Source: an uncultured Desulfobacterales bacterium
GTDB taxonomy: Bacteria; Desulfobacterota; Desulfobacteria; Desulfobacterales; JAHEIW01
NCBI GenBank assembly: GCA_947259495.1
Contig: CAMYLV010000036.1
Coordinates: forward strand, 1-32,419
DNA: 32,419 nucleotides
Direction of reading: 5' to 3'
A model generated the notes under the pieces. That model was not told the origin of the DNA. It worked only from the letters and a program-made list of their open reading frames with translations, and did not search any database. A program made the position numbers and the translations under genes. Positions 1-7,008 of the stretch are shown one piece after another. Positions within the stretch are counted from its first letter, which is position 1. Each line of letters begins with the position of its first letter.

Positions 1-1
1 C

Positions 2-247
2 ATCGGCACCCCCATCGCTGTTTCAATTGCCGCCCAGATGGGACAGCCGGCCGAACCGTTTGTCTTGGCCGTACTCTTCGGGGCCAATATGAGCTATGCC
101 ACACCAATGGCTTACAAGACCAACCTGCTGGTCATGAACGCGGGGAACTACACCTTCAACGATTTCCTCCGGATTGGGGTACCGCTGCTCCTAATAATGT
201 GGGTTACGCTTTCCTGGTTGCTTCCGACCCTTTACGGTATAAAATAA
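2..247 (+). CDS. SLC13/DASS-type anion permease, C-terminal fragment
   Basis: This is the last 81 codons of a gene that begins before the window; the frame is open from base 2 to a TAA at 245-247. The fragment contains the stretch LAVLFGANMSYATPMAYKTN, which resembles the second conserved re-entrant loop near the C terminus of SLC13 (DASS) permeases, followed by a final hydrophobic helix (about PLLLIMWVTLSWLL) and a short tail. Family members are inner-membrane carriers for dicarboxylates, sulfate or related anions; the substrate cannot be told from this piece. Two complete permeases of the same broad superfamily lie at 12511-14112 and 15638-17107. The family call is good, the specificity unknown. 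Confidence 0.8.
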   Translation: MGTPIAVSIAAQMGQPAEPFVLAVLFGANMSYATPMAYKTNLLVMNAGNYTFNDFLRIGVPLLLIMWVTLSWLLPTLYGIK

Positions 248-677
248 CACCCGAAATGGGATCAATTGCCATCGATACTATCTACATTTCAACCGTCGTG
301 GTGTACTGGGATTGTACTGGGGTTGACCTACTTAACAATTAGGAAGGTCTAAATTTACCAAAAAAGAAGCAAATTTATTTTTTCGAATTAATTTTAATAT
401 GCTGGGATTTAAGTATATGTGCGTTATTTGAATTCCGGCTTACTTTATATGCAATGACCAAAATTCAATCTCTCATTTTTTTATATGTGTGGCCATACCA
501 TATGTATTCACCTATTACGATTAGCTAACGCTATACACAAATTTTAAGAATGTTAGATGTCGGCTATCCATCAGTAATATTAAATTATTGGCGATTTCTA
601 ATAAGAATCTAAAAAGCAACGTTTCAAAAAAGTACGATTACCCATGCAAAATGGTAAATAGCGCATAACCGGCAAAA
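248..677. other. AT-rich gene-free gap
   Basis: This 430-bp stretch lies between the ends of the permease fragment (plus) and citrate synthase (minus), so it is a convergent gap. It is AT-rich and has no reading frame that looks like a gene. I see no strong hairpin with a T tract, no tRNA and no copy of the 15-bp motif that recurs elsewhere in the window. Confidence 0.6.
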
Positions 678-1955
678 CTAACGTTTATCGATCGGAACAA
701 ATTGGGTTTGGGTTGGTCCGGTGTATATCTGACGCGGTCGGCCGAGTTTCCAGTTGGGATCATCCAGACTTTCTTTCCATTGAGCGATCCATCCCGGCAA
801 TCTTCCGATGGCAAACATCACCGTAAACATGTTGGTGGGGATACCGATGGCCTGTAAAACAATGCCGCTGTAAAAATCCAGATTGGGATATAGGTTGTGC
901 TCAATAAAATAATCATCTTTCAGCGCAACCGCTTCCAGCTCGTGGGCGATATCCAGCAGCGGATCGGATATCTTTAGTTTGTTCAACAGCGAGTCACACA
1001 TTTTTTTCATAATCCTGGCCCGCGGGTCATAGGTTTTATAAACCCGATGCCCGAACCCCATCAGGCGGAAGGGGTCTTTCTTATCCTTGGCCCTTTCAAT
1101 GGCTCGCCCCATATTCCTGCTTTTAGCGATATCGCTGAGCATTTCGATGACCGCCTGGTTGGCCCCGCCGTGCAGCGGGCCCCAGAGCGCAGCGATGCCG
1201 GCCGAAATAGCGGCATAAAGATTAACCCGGGCGCTTCCCACCAGGCGCACCGCCGATGTCGAGCAATTTTGTTCATGATCGGCATGCAAAATCCAGAACA
1301 TGCGCAACGCGTTGACCACATCGTTATCAATCTCATAGGGTTTAACCGGCGAATCAAACATCATATTTAAAAAATTGGCGCAGTAAGCCAGATCGGGCCG
1401 CGGGTACACCACCTTATGACCCCTTGAAATTTTATAGGACATAGCTGCCATCGTTCGAATTTTGGACAGCAAGCGGGTCACGGTCATATTAATTTCTTCT
1501 TCCAGATTCTGGAGCTCCGGATAAAAGCTTCGCAGGGCATTGACCATCGACGAAAGAATCCCCATGGGATGGGAAGAACGCGGATACTTTTCATAAAAGG
1601 AACGCATGTCCTCGTGCACCAGTGAATTGTCATTGAGCAATACAGAAAACCGGGTCAATTCCTCACGATTGGGCAACCTCCCATTGATCAACAGATAAGC
1701 GGTCTCTTTAAAGGTGGCCCTGGCCGCCAACTCTTCAACCGGAATACCGCGATATCGCAAAATCCCCTTATCCCCGTCCACAAAGGTTATGGCACTGGAA
1801 CAGCTACCGGTATTGGCATAGCCGGGGTCCAGTGTGATAAGGCCGGTGGCGGCCTGCAGCTGCGAAATATCGACGGCCTTTTCTCCCTCAGAGCCCTCGA
1901 CAACCGGAAGTTTGAATTCCTGGTCGCCGTAAATTAACTTAACAGATCCAGTCAT
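678..1955 (-). CDS. gltA: Citrate (Si)-synthase, type II
   Basis: It condenses acetyl-CoA and oxaloacetate to citrate in the cytoplasm, the entry step of the TCA cycle. The 425-residue length matches type II bacterial citrate synthases. The family signatures are visible: HADHEQNCSTS, GPLHGGANQAV and FGHRVYKTYDPRA, which carry the catalytic and substrate-binding histidines, plus the N-terminal LDPGYANTGSCSSAITFVDG segment. The ATG at 1955 is preceded by AAGGAT at a normal distance. The gene stands alone on the minus strand. In sulfate reducers this enzyme may serve complete oxidation or biosynthesis; some relatives use the unrelated Re-citrate synthase instead, so the Si-type here is informative. 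There is no visible defect. Confidence 0.97.
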   Translation of the reverse strand: MTGSVKLIYGDQEFKLPVVEGSEGEKAVDISQLQAATGLITLDPGYANTGSCSSAITFVDGDKGILRYRGIPVEELAARATFKETAYLLINGRLPNREELTRFSVLLNDNSLVHEDMRSFYEKYPRSSHPMGILSSMVNALRSFYPELQNLEEEINMTVTRLLSKIRTMAAMSYKISRGHKVVYPRPDLAYCANFLNMMFDSPVKPYEIDNDVVNALRMFWILHADHEQNCSTSAVRLVGSARVNLYAAISAGIAALWGPLHGGANQAVIEMLSDIAKSRNMGRAIERAKDKKDPFRLMGFGHRVYKTYDPRARIMKKMCDSLLNKLKISDPLLDIAHELEAVALKDDYFIEHNLYPNLDFYSGIVLQAIGIPTNMFTVMFAIGRLPGWIAQWKESLDDPNWKLGRPRQIYTGPTQTQFVPIDKR

Positions 1956-2207
1956 GACAAATCCTTATCATTCAGTTCAGGTTTCCATTTTGTAACTTAA
2001 GCCAATTTAAAAAAATATCTGACCATTCGGCATAGCCGCATTCTTTATATTAATAACCGACGAAGGTCAAGCTGCCAATAATTTTGGTAACTTAGCTAAA
2101 GAAGAGGTTGGTTTACTTGTCTTCGGCTCTGTGATAAATACTTAAAAAGAAATTCAGGCTGGCTTTTAATAGTTCATGATAATAATTAAAATTATACGTT
2201 TGAAGCA

Positions 2208-2510
2208 ATGAGTACTCATACAGTCCTATCAGAAATAGTAGAAAAACTTCAGCAGGAGTTGCCGTTTCTTTCGAAGCGTTACAAGGTCAAGTCATTAGGC
2301 GTGTTCGGCTCTTATGTGCGTCATGCACCCAGCATAGACAGCGATATAGATATATTAGTGGCCTTCACGGAAATACCCAGCTTATTAGAGTTTATCGAGT
2401 TAGAAAACTACTTGGCTGATATTATAAAGATCAAGGTTGACCTGGTGATGCGAGATGCGTTGAAACCAAGAATCGGCCAAAGAATTTTACAAGAGGTCAT
2501 ATCGATATGA
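2208..2510 (+). CDS. MNT-type nucleotidyltransferase (MntA-like antitoxin)
   Basis: This is a 100-residue minimal nucleotidyltransferase. It shows the diagnostic GSYVR followed by DSDIDILV, with the paired metal-binding aspartates, and a further acidic residue in KVDLVM. Members of this family (MntA) usually pair with a HEPN toxin (HepT, DUF86) and inactivate it by adding AMP to a tyrosine. Its stop overlaps the start of a HEPN-like frame in an ATGA arrangement, the classic gene order. That HEPN frame is cut to 35 codons, so this antitoxin looks orphaned. The ATG at 2208 has only a weak ribosome site. Family assignment is firm; present-day function is uncertain because the partner is missing. 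Confidence 0.88.
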   Translation: MSTHTVLSEIVEKLQQELPFLSKRYKVKSLGVFGSYVRHAPSIDSDIDILVAFTEIPSLLEFIELENYLADIIKIKVDLVMRDALKPRIGQRILQEVISI

Positions 2511-2614
2511 GCTCAGATCGTGAATATGCAGATTATTTAGAGGATATTCTTGATGCAGATTATTTAGAGGATATTCTTGATGCAATTTCGAAAATAGCAA
2601 AATTTATCGACTGA
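2507..2614 (+). pseudogene. Truncated HEPN (DUF86/HepT-like) remnant
   Basis: The frame starts at an ATG overlapping the nucleotidyltransferase stop and encodes only 35 residues ending in a TGA. Its beginning, YLEDILDAISKIAKFI, matches the usual N terminus of DUF86/HepT toxins, which normally run to about 110-140 residues and carry a catalytic RxxxH(xY) motif; that motif is absent. The codons ADYLEDILD are present twice because of a 27-bp exact tandem duplication. After the stop, another frame reads LPKLEPAIRLILSDTDD before ending near 2672; I could not assign it. The simplest reading is a decayed toxin beside an intact antitoxin. Confidence 0.72.
2528..2581 (+). repeat. 27-bp exact tandem duplication inside HEPN remnant
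   Basis: Two identical 27-bp units occupy 2528-2554 and 2555-2581. The unit is nine codons long and so keeps the frame, duplicating the residues ADYLEDILD of the truncated HEPN toxin. It looks like a recent slippage or unequal-crossover event, because the copies have not diverged. Confidence 0.95.
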
Positions 2615-2689
2615 TGATTTACCAAAACTGGAACCTGCAATTCGACTCATTCTCTCAGATACTGATGATTGAGTGGTTGGGAGCCTCCC

Positions 2690-3469
2690 ATGTCCTTCAA
2701 AGAAAATCTGTTAACCAAAATAAAAATCGATCGATTGGCCGCCAAAGTGATGGCTTCCTTCGGACCGGCGGAAAGCGGCAGCAAAGTGGACAAAGACGCC
2801 ATGCGCAGCCTGCTGGATATGAGCCCCTATCAGCACCAGAAAGCGCGTGATCTGGATCTATACGTCGAGCCGCTGGATGGGGAGCAGAAACAAATTTTGG
2901 TTCTCGACAACGAACTGCCCATTTACCGGACGACCATTGAGGATGTGACCATACGCAAAAGCCCGCTGATTAAAGAGATGGTCAAAATTCGCAACATCAT
3001 CAAAATACTCAAAGACACCGATGTAAAGCTTAGCCGTAAAGAGGAGTCCGTCAAAGCGGTTCAAAAAGAGTGCATCGACCAGCTCGATCTTTCTTTTAAT
3101 GCATCCGACATCGACGAAATTGCCAGAGACGGCCAGGCTGCTTTGGAAAGGGATTACCCCGATGGTATCATCGAAAGTCTGGAGCTGTTTGCCGAGCTGC
3201 TGGATTACAGGCCGCCAACCAAAGCATTTCAGCTCAGTCGCCATATTATTTATGGAGCATTGACACCCAAAGCCGGCGATGAGGTTTTATTTGGCCCCAT
3301 GGTCATTTACAGCCAGATCCACGGGAGGCTCAGGCTTATTGATGAGCAGATCAGCAGCTTTGATAAAGCCAAAATCGAGCTCATCCAACAGATCGCTGCC
3401 GGCAAAGAAAAGGCCGCTGTTGAGGGCGCTGACGTTTTTGAGTACCTTAAAAAAGCTGCTTTAACCTAA
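2690..3469 (+). CDS. Conserved-looking protein of unknown function
   Basis: I do not recognise this 259-residue protein. The ATG at 2690 is chosen because GGGAG lies about 7 bases upstream; an in-frame start 21 bases earlier lacks a ribosome site. The protein is soluble, with no signal peptide or membrane segment, rich in charged residues and probably largely alpha-helical (for example EMVKIRNIIKILKDTDVKLSRKEESVKAVQKE). It has no obvious enzyme motif. It ends at a TAA at 3467-3469 that lies inside a copy of the recurrent 15-bp motif. Two receiver genes converge on it from the right, but nothing else links it to the signalling cluster. Confidence 0.75.
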   Translation: MSFKENLLTKIKIDRLAAKVMASFGPAESGSKVDKDAMRSLLDMSPYQHQKARDLDLYVEPLDGEQKQILVLDNELPIYRTTIEDVTIRKSPLIKEMVKIRNIIKILKDTDVKLSRKEESVKAVQKECIDQLDLSFNASDIDEIARDGQAALERDYPDGIIESLELFAELLDYRPPTKAFQLSRHIIYGALTPKAGDEVLFGPMVIYSQIHGRLRLIDEQISSFDKAKIELIQQIAAGKEKAAVEGADVFEYLKKAALT

Positions 3470-3480
3470 ATTGAGCGTTT
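3466..3480 (+). repeat. 15-bp recurrent motif, exact copy (CTAAATTGAGCGTTT)
   Basis: This exact copy of the motif reads in the same direction as the gene it follows and contains that gene's TAA stop. It forms an inverted pair with the copy at 4465-4479; the two enclose the two stand-alone receiver genes. Confidence 0.85.
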
Positions 3481-3518
3481 AGAGAAAAAGGGCTAAAGTC
3501 GTTACCCCGGTCCGCATT

Positions 3519-3920
3519 CTACTTTTTCTTGCGTCCCTTTTTTCCACGAACCTTGCTTTGAGCCTTCTTTGCTTTTTTTATCTTCTGGATAAGGTCCTTC
3601 AGGTCGGGCGGTTTCTCGATCACATCCAGCGCCCCGAGGGCCTTGGCCTCGATACGCTTTTCCTCGGGCACGTTTCCGGTCAGAAGGATAATCTGCACTT
3701 CGGGCTGCTCCGCCTTCATCAGTTTTAAGGCCTTGAAACCGTCCAGGGCCGGCATCATGAAATCCATTATAACAACATCAAAGGATTCTGCTTCAACCAT
3801 ATTGAGGGCATCCTCGGCCGAAGTGGCGGTTGAAACATCCATTCCGCGCGCCCGTATCCGCTCGGCGATGATATCCAAAAAATCCTTTTCATCGTCAACG
3901 ATCAACACCTTTTCAGACAT
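3519..3920 (-). CDS. Stand-alone response-regulator receiver with Lys-rich tail
   Basis: This is a 133-residue single receiver (CheY-like) domain. The acidic pair D9-D10, the phospho-acceptor D53 in VVIMDFMMP, T81 in LLTG and K103 in EKP are all present, so it should accept phosphate. It has no DNA-binding or enzymatic output; the last roughly 20 residues are very basic (KKAKKAQSKVRGKKGRKKK). GAGGT lies ahead of the ATG at 3920. It lies 17 bp after the receiver at 3938-4381, with which it is probably co-transcribed, and it is last in the SulP/kinase block. The output is probably by protein-protein contact or phosphate transfer. The basic tail could bind nucleic acid or membrane, which is speculation. 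Confidence 0.92.
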   Translation of the reverse strand: MSEKVLIVDDEKDFLDIIAERIRARGMDVSTATSAEDALNMVEAESFDVVIMDFMMPALDGFKALKLMKAEQPEVQIILLTGNVPEEKRIEAKALGALDVIEKPPDLKDLIQKIKKAKKAQSKVRGKKGRKKK

Positions 3921-3937
3921 TCGATCTACCTCGGCAA

Positions 3938-4381
3938 CTAATCATCTTCTAAAACCGACCTGGGAGAGGAAATGCTGGCACTGACCATTGCTGTTCGTAT
4001 ACGCTCCTCATGCTCGTCTTTTCGCGCAAAAGCCTTCTTGATCTTGGTGTCCAACTCTTCCGTATCACAGGGCTTCATGAGAAAATCAAAAGCACCCCGT
4101 TTCATGCCTTCGATAGCCGTTTCCATAGTTCCGTGCCCGGTTAACATGATGACCTCGGTCAATGGTTTTAATTTTTTGATTTCACGAAGAACATCTATTC
4201 CGTCGGTACCCGGCATGGCTACATCAAGGATAACCACATCATAATTGTACTGTTTGATCTTCTCAAGAGCATCTTCGCCATTTAAGGATGTGGCAATTTC
4301 ATAATTGCGAATGGTCAATCGTTCAGATAGAGCGTTAACAAATTGCAGCTCGTCATCAACTAACAATACTCGCGTTTTCAT
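3938..4381 (-). CDS. Stand-alone response-regulator receiver
   Basis: This is a 147-residue receiver with D9-D10, phospho-acceptor D53 in VVILDVAMP, T81 and K103 in LMKPCD. The start at 4381 is chosen because MKTRVLLVDDE is a typical receiver N terminus and AAGGAAG precedes it; a longer in-frame start at 4474 would add 31 residues overlapping the 15-bp motif. After the receiver there is only a short charged tail, with no output domain. It is closely similar to the receiver at 18856-19287 (both have AIEGMK(R/K)GAFD(F/Y)LMKPCD and a related tail), so the two look like paralogues. It is probably phosphorylated within the adjoining kinase cluster. Confidence 0.93.
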   Translation of the reverse strand: MKTRVLLVDDELQFVNALSERLTIRNYEIATSLNGEDALEKIKQYNYDVVILDVAMPGTDGIDVLREIKKLKPLTEVIMLTGHGTMETAIEGMKRGAFDFLMKPCDTEELDTKIKKAFARKDEHEERIRTAMVSASISSPRSVLEDD

Positions 4382-4464
4382 GTCTGGTCTTCCTTGTAAT
4401 ATGTATTTTATAGGTTCTTGAGTAACCTGGAAGAAAAAGATTTTCATCCGGTTTTCGTTTTTTG

Positions 4465-4479
4465 AAACGCTCAATTTTG
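4465..4479 (-). repeat. 15-bp recurrent motif copy (one mismatch)
   Basis: The minus strand reads CAAAATTGAGCGTTT, one mismatch from the exact motif. It starts 4 bases beyond the stop of the kinase-like gene at 4483-5151 and reads in the same direction. With the copy at 3466-3480 it makes an inverted pair 1,014 bp from end to end around two receiver genes. Confidence 0.82.
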
Positions 4480-4482
4480 GTA

Positions 4483-5151
4483 TTAATCTCTGTCAATGTC
4501 TACGGCAAATCGGGCGACAATTTCCTGGTTGTCGGTGCTGACTTCCAGTTCAGCCCCGAGCAGCTCGCAGAGGCCCTTCCCAAGTTCAGCCGGACCTGAC
4601 CTCAATGGGGCTCCTGTCAGACCGCCAAGACGTTTGAACAAAACCTCGACCCCGTCTTCTGTTTTTTGCGTGACCAGTTCAACAATTTTATCTTCACCCG
4701 CCGCTTCCATGGCAAAATCCAGACATAACCAGAGCAGATTCATAAAAAAAAACGGAGCGGTCCTTAACGTCACCGGACTTTCGTTTAGCTTTGGCTGAAC
4801 AGTGACACCGCGCATGGATGCGAATCGAGTGGATAAAGCCGTCAGCAGTTCCAATATGTCATTTAGATCAATGGTTTTGATCGACTCATCAACGCTGTGA
4901 GCCAGGCAGTTCATATTTTTGATGATGGCGTCTGCCCGGCTAACCTGTTTCATAACCACCCGGGACATATTTTTGAGCCGCTGCGGTTCGATCGCCGTCC
5001 CCCGGTCTGCCATGAGCGCAAGATCCTCGAGAAGCCCGGCATTTTCATTGATGATCGCCAGTACATTTTTAATCTCATGGGATATCGATGCCGTCATTTG
5101 CCCGAAAAACTGGAGACCGGTTTCAACGCTGGGTTCTAACTTGGCACACAT
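4483..5151 (-). CDS. Histidine-kinase-like protein with degenerate ATP-binding half (possible phosphotransferase)
   Basis: This is a 222-residue soluble protein. The start at 5151 is chosen because AAAGGGAG precedes MCAKLEP; the frame stays open upstream only as overlap with the next gene. Residues 15-90 look like a dimerisation/histidine-phosphotransfer region with H25 in SISHEIKN. The second half resembles an ATPase fold (MNLLWLCLDFAMEA as a poor N-box, ELGKGLCELLGA as a poor G2 box), but the DxGxG box and the second N-box asparagine are missing. It probably cannot bind ATP. Known phosphotransferases of this build (ChpT, Spo0B) relay phosphate between receivers. Its H-box sequence (HEIKNVLAIINENAG) closely matches the adjacent full kinase (HEINNPLAIINEKAG). 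Confidence 0.78.
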   Translation of the reverse strand: MCAKLEPSVETGLQFFGQMTASISHEIKNVLAIINENAGLLEDLALMADRGTAIEPQRLKNMSRVVMKQVSRADAIIKNMNCLAHSVDESIKTIDLNDILELLTALSTRFASMRGVTVQPKLNESPVTLRTAPFFFMNLLWLCLDFAMEAAGEDKIVELVTQKTEDGVEVLFKRLGGLTGAPLRSGPAELGKGLCELLGAELEVSTDNQEIVARFAVDIDRD

Positions 5152-5200
5152 ACAAAACTCCCTTTCTTTGATGGCCGAACGGGGCATGGGTCCCCGGGGC

Positions 5201-6952
5201 CTATTCCCCGGTGTCAGATTGCTGCTCCGGCGGCATTTTAAGCGGCAGCCGGATATGAAAACGGGTTCCCTTGCCAATCTCGCTCTGAACGCTGACCCGG
5301 CCCCCGATTTCCTGAACCAGCGCATAGGTAACCGCCAGGCCGAGTCCCGTCCTGTTTTCGCCGGCTCGCGAGTAAAAAAAGGGCTCGAAAACGTGCTTGA
5401 GGTCTGCTTCAGCGATACCCGGACCGCTGTCGGAGAAATCGATCGAGACAAAATCCGCATCCTCGCGCCTGGCTTTAATCTCAAGGTGGCCGCCATCTTT
5501 CATCGCTGCAAAGGCGTTGTTAAACAGATTGAAAAAAATCTGTTCTAATTTTCCGCGATCACTTTCAAACGGCGGAATGTCCTCGGAGAGGTCCACGCCG
5601 ACCGTAATACTCCTGAATTCGGCTTCTTTGGCCAAAACGCCTTTGACCTCGCTGGCAATTTCCGGCAGGTTGATGGTCTGGACACTCAAGTTGAGATGGC
5701 GCGCAAAATTCAAAAGGCCCTTGGTGACCTCTGCACAGCGGTGCACCGTGGCAAGCACCGAGTCCACAAGACCGATGAGCTTCGGGTTTTCTGCATAGGT
5801 ATCGGTCAGGGTGAATATGTCTTTGATATGTCCGGCCTTCTCGTTAATAATGGCCAGCGGGTTATTAATTTCATGGGCAACACCGGAAGCCAGGCGCCCC
5901 AGAGATACCATCTTATTGGTGTATTCGGCCTGATGCAAGGTGTCGACACGCTCCTGATCGGCCTCGTGAATCTGATCGACCAGACGCGAGGCGACTGCAA
6001 GGGTTACCAGCAATATCATCACAATGCTTGTTGTTAAAATTGCGGTAAAGGCCCAACCGGTCTTATACCAGGGTTGAACCAGTTCGCCTTTCTGTTTGAC
6101 GATCATTAAGATAAAAGGTGTTTCGGGGATGTACGCATAACCGATGACTGTCTGTTCGTTTTTATTGTTTTTACTCTCGAATACCTGTGTTTTTGGCGTG
6201 TAATCTGAAATATGAATCGGAATTTTATTTAAAGCCGGGCCGTAATACCGCGAAGGTGTCTGCAGCACGCCCGCTCGGTTGATAACGAACGTGTCGGTTT
6301 TTTCCCCGACCTCAAACCCGGCAATCAATTCATTGAACTTTTGCGCATCCAGGGCTGCGCGTAACACAAAAAATGAGCCATCCGGCAAATCCCTTTTGAC
6401 GGCGAAATCAAGGTGCGGTTCTTTGCGATATCCCAGGACCAATTCACTGATATAGACACCGTGTTTCAAGACCTGGCGGAACCAGGGTTCATTGCTGTAG
6501 TCCAGGCCGCCCAGTTGATGAGATCCGACATAGGTTTGTTGTATGCCCGTGCTGTCGATGAGGCCTAAATCCGTGAACCCACCAAATCGTTTATTGAGGT
6601 TGTCAAGAATGGCAGCGAGGTGCTCTTTATCATTCAACGTTTCAAATGTATGATCGTGAGCAATAAAATCTAACACCAACCGTAGTTCCGATAAAAAAAG
6701 GGAAACTGATCGCCACGAATTCGAAACCAGTTGAGAGGTGCGCAATTTCAGTTCTGCTTCGGTGGTGTCCAGATGCAGCCGGTACCCGGCTACGGCCCAT
6801 ATGATCAACGGAACGAGCGCTACGGTTGCGGTAACCAGAACCGCTCGTTTCCAGATGCGGCGAAAATCAAAATGGTGCTTATACGGTCCTCCGATGGCAT
6901 CTTCATGATCCCAAAAGCGCGGTTTGAGTCTATTTATAATCGATATCGGCAT
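5201..6952 (-). CDS. Membrane sensor histidine kinase with periplasmic (Cache-like) domain
   Basis: This is a 583-residue sensor kinase. It has a first membrane helix at about 36-58, a periplasmic region of about 240 residues with a Cache-like look (DYSNEPWFRQVLKHGVYISE), and a second helix at about 300-322. A HisKA domain follows with phospho-acceptor H360 in GVAHEINN, then a complete ATPase domain with N-box FNLFNNAFAAM, G1 DSGPG and G2 TGLGLAV. It should autophosphorylate and pass phosphate to receivers nearby. The ATG at 6952 is used; an in-frame GTG at 6982 is possible, and neither has a strong ribosome site. The next gene starts 49 bp downstream. The ligand cannot be read from the sequence. 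Confidence 0.93.
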   Translation of the reverse strand: MPISIINRLKPRFWDHEDAIGGPYKHHFDFRRIWKRAVLVTATVALVPLIIWAVAGYRLHLDTTEAELKLRTSQLVSNSWRSVSLFLSELRLVLDFIAHDHTFETLNDKEHLAAILDNLNKRFGGFTDLGLIDSTGIQQTYVGSHQLGGLDYSNEPWFRQVLKHGVYISELVLGYRKEPHLDFAVKRDLPDGSFFVLRAALDAQKFNELIAGFEVGEKTDTFVINRAGVLQTPSRYYGPALNKIPIHISDYTPKTQVFESKNNKNEQTVIGYAYIPETPFILMIVKQKGELVQPWYKTGWAFTAILTTSIVMILLVTLAVASRLVDQIHEADQERVDTLHQAEYTNKMVSLGRLASGVAHEINNPLAIINEKAGHIKDIFTLTDTYAENPKLIGLVDSVLATVHRCAEVTKGLLNFARHLNLSVQTINLPEIASEVKGVLAKEAEFRSITVGVDLSEDIPPFESDRGKLEQIFFNLFNNAFAAMKDGGHLEIKARREDADFVSIDFSDSGPGIAEADLKHVFEPFFYSRAGENRTGLGLAVTYALVQEIGGRVSVQSEIGKGTRFHIRLPLKMPPEQQSDTGE

Positions 6953-7008
6953 TTCTACACCATTCAGGTAAGGGTTTGGCACAGACCGAGATGATCGGGA
7001 CCGGCCGC

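Noticed and set aside
4382-4474. 31-residue N-terminal extension of the receiver at 3938
   Set aside because: The receiver fold begins at MKTRVLLVDDE, with a ribosome site just upstream; the extension crosses the 15-bp motif.
5152-5496. Longer N terminus for the kinase-like protein at 4483-5151
   Set aside because: The open frame upstream overlaps the full kinase gene out of frame and reads as Arg/Pro/Ser-rich shadow; a good ribosome site precedes the ATG at 5151.
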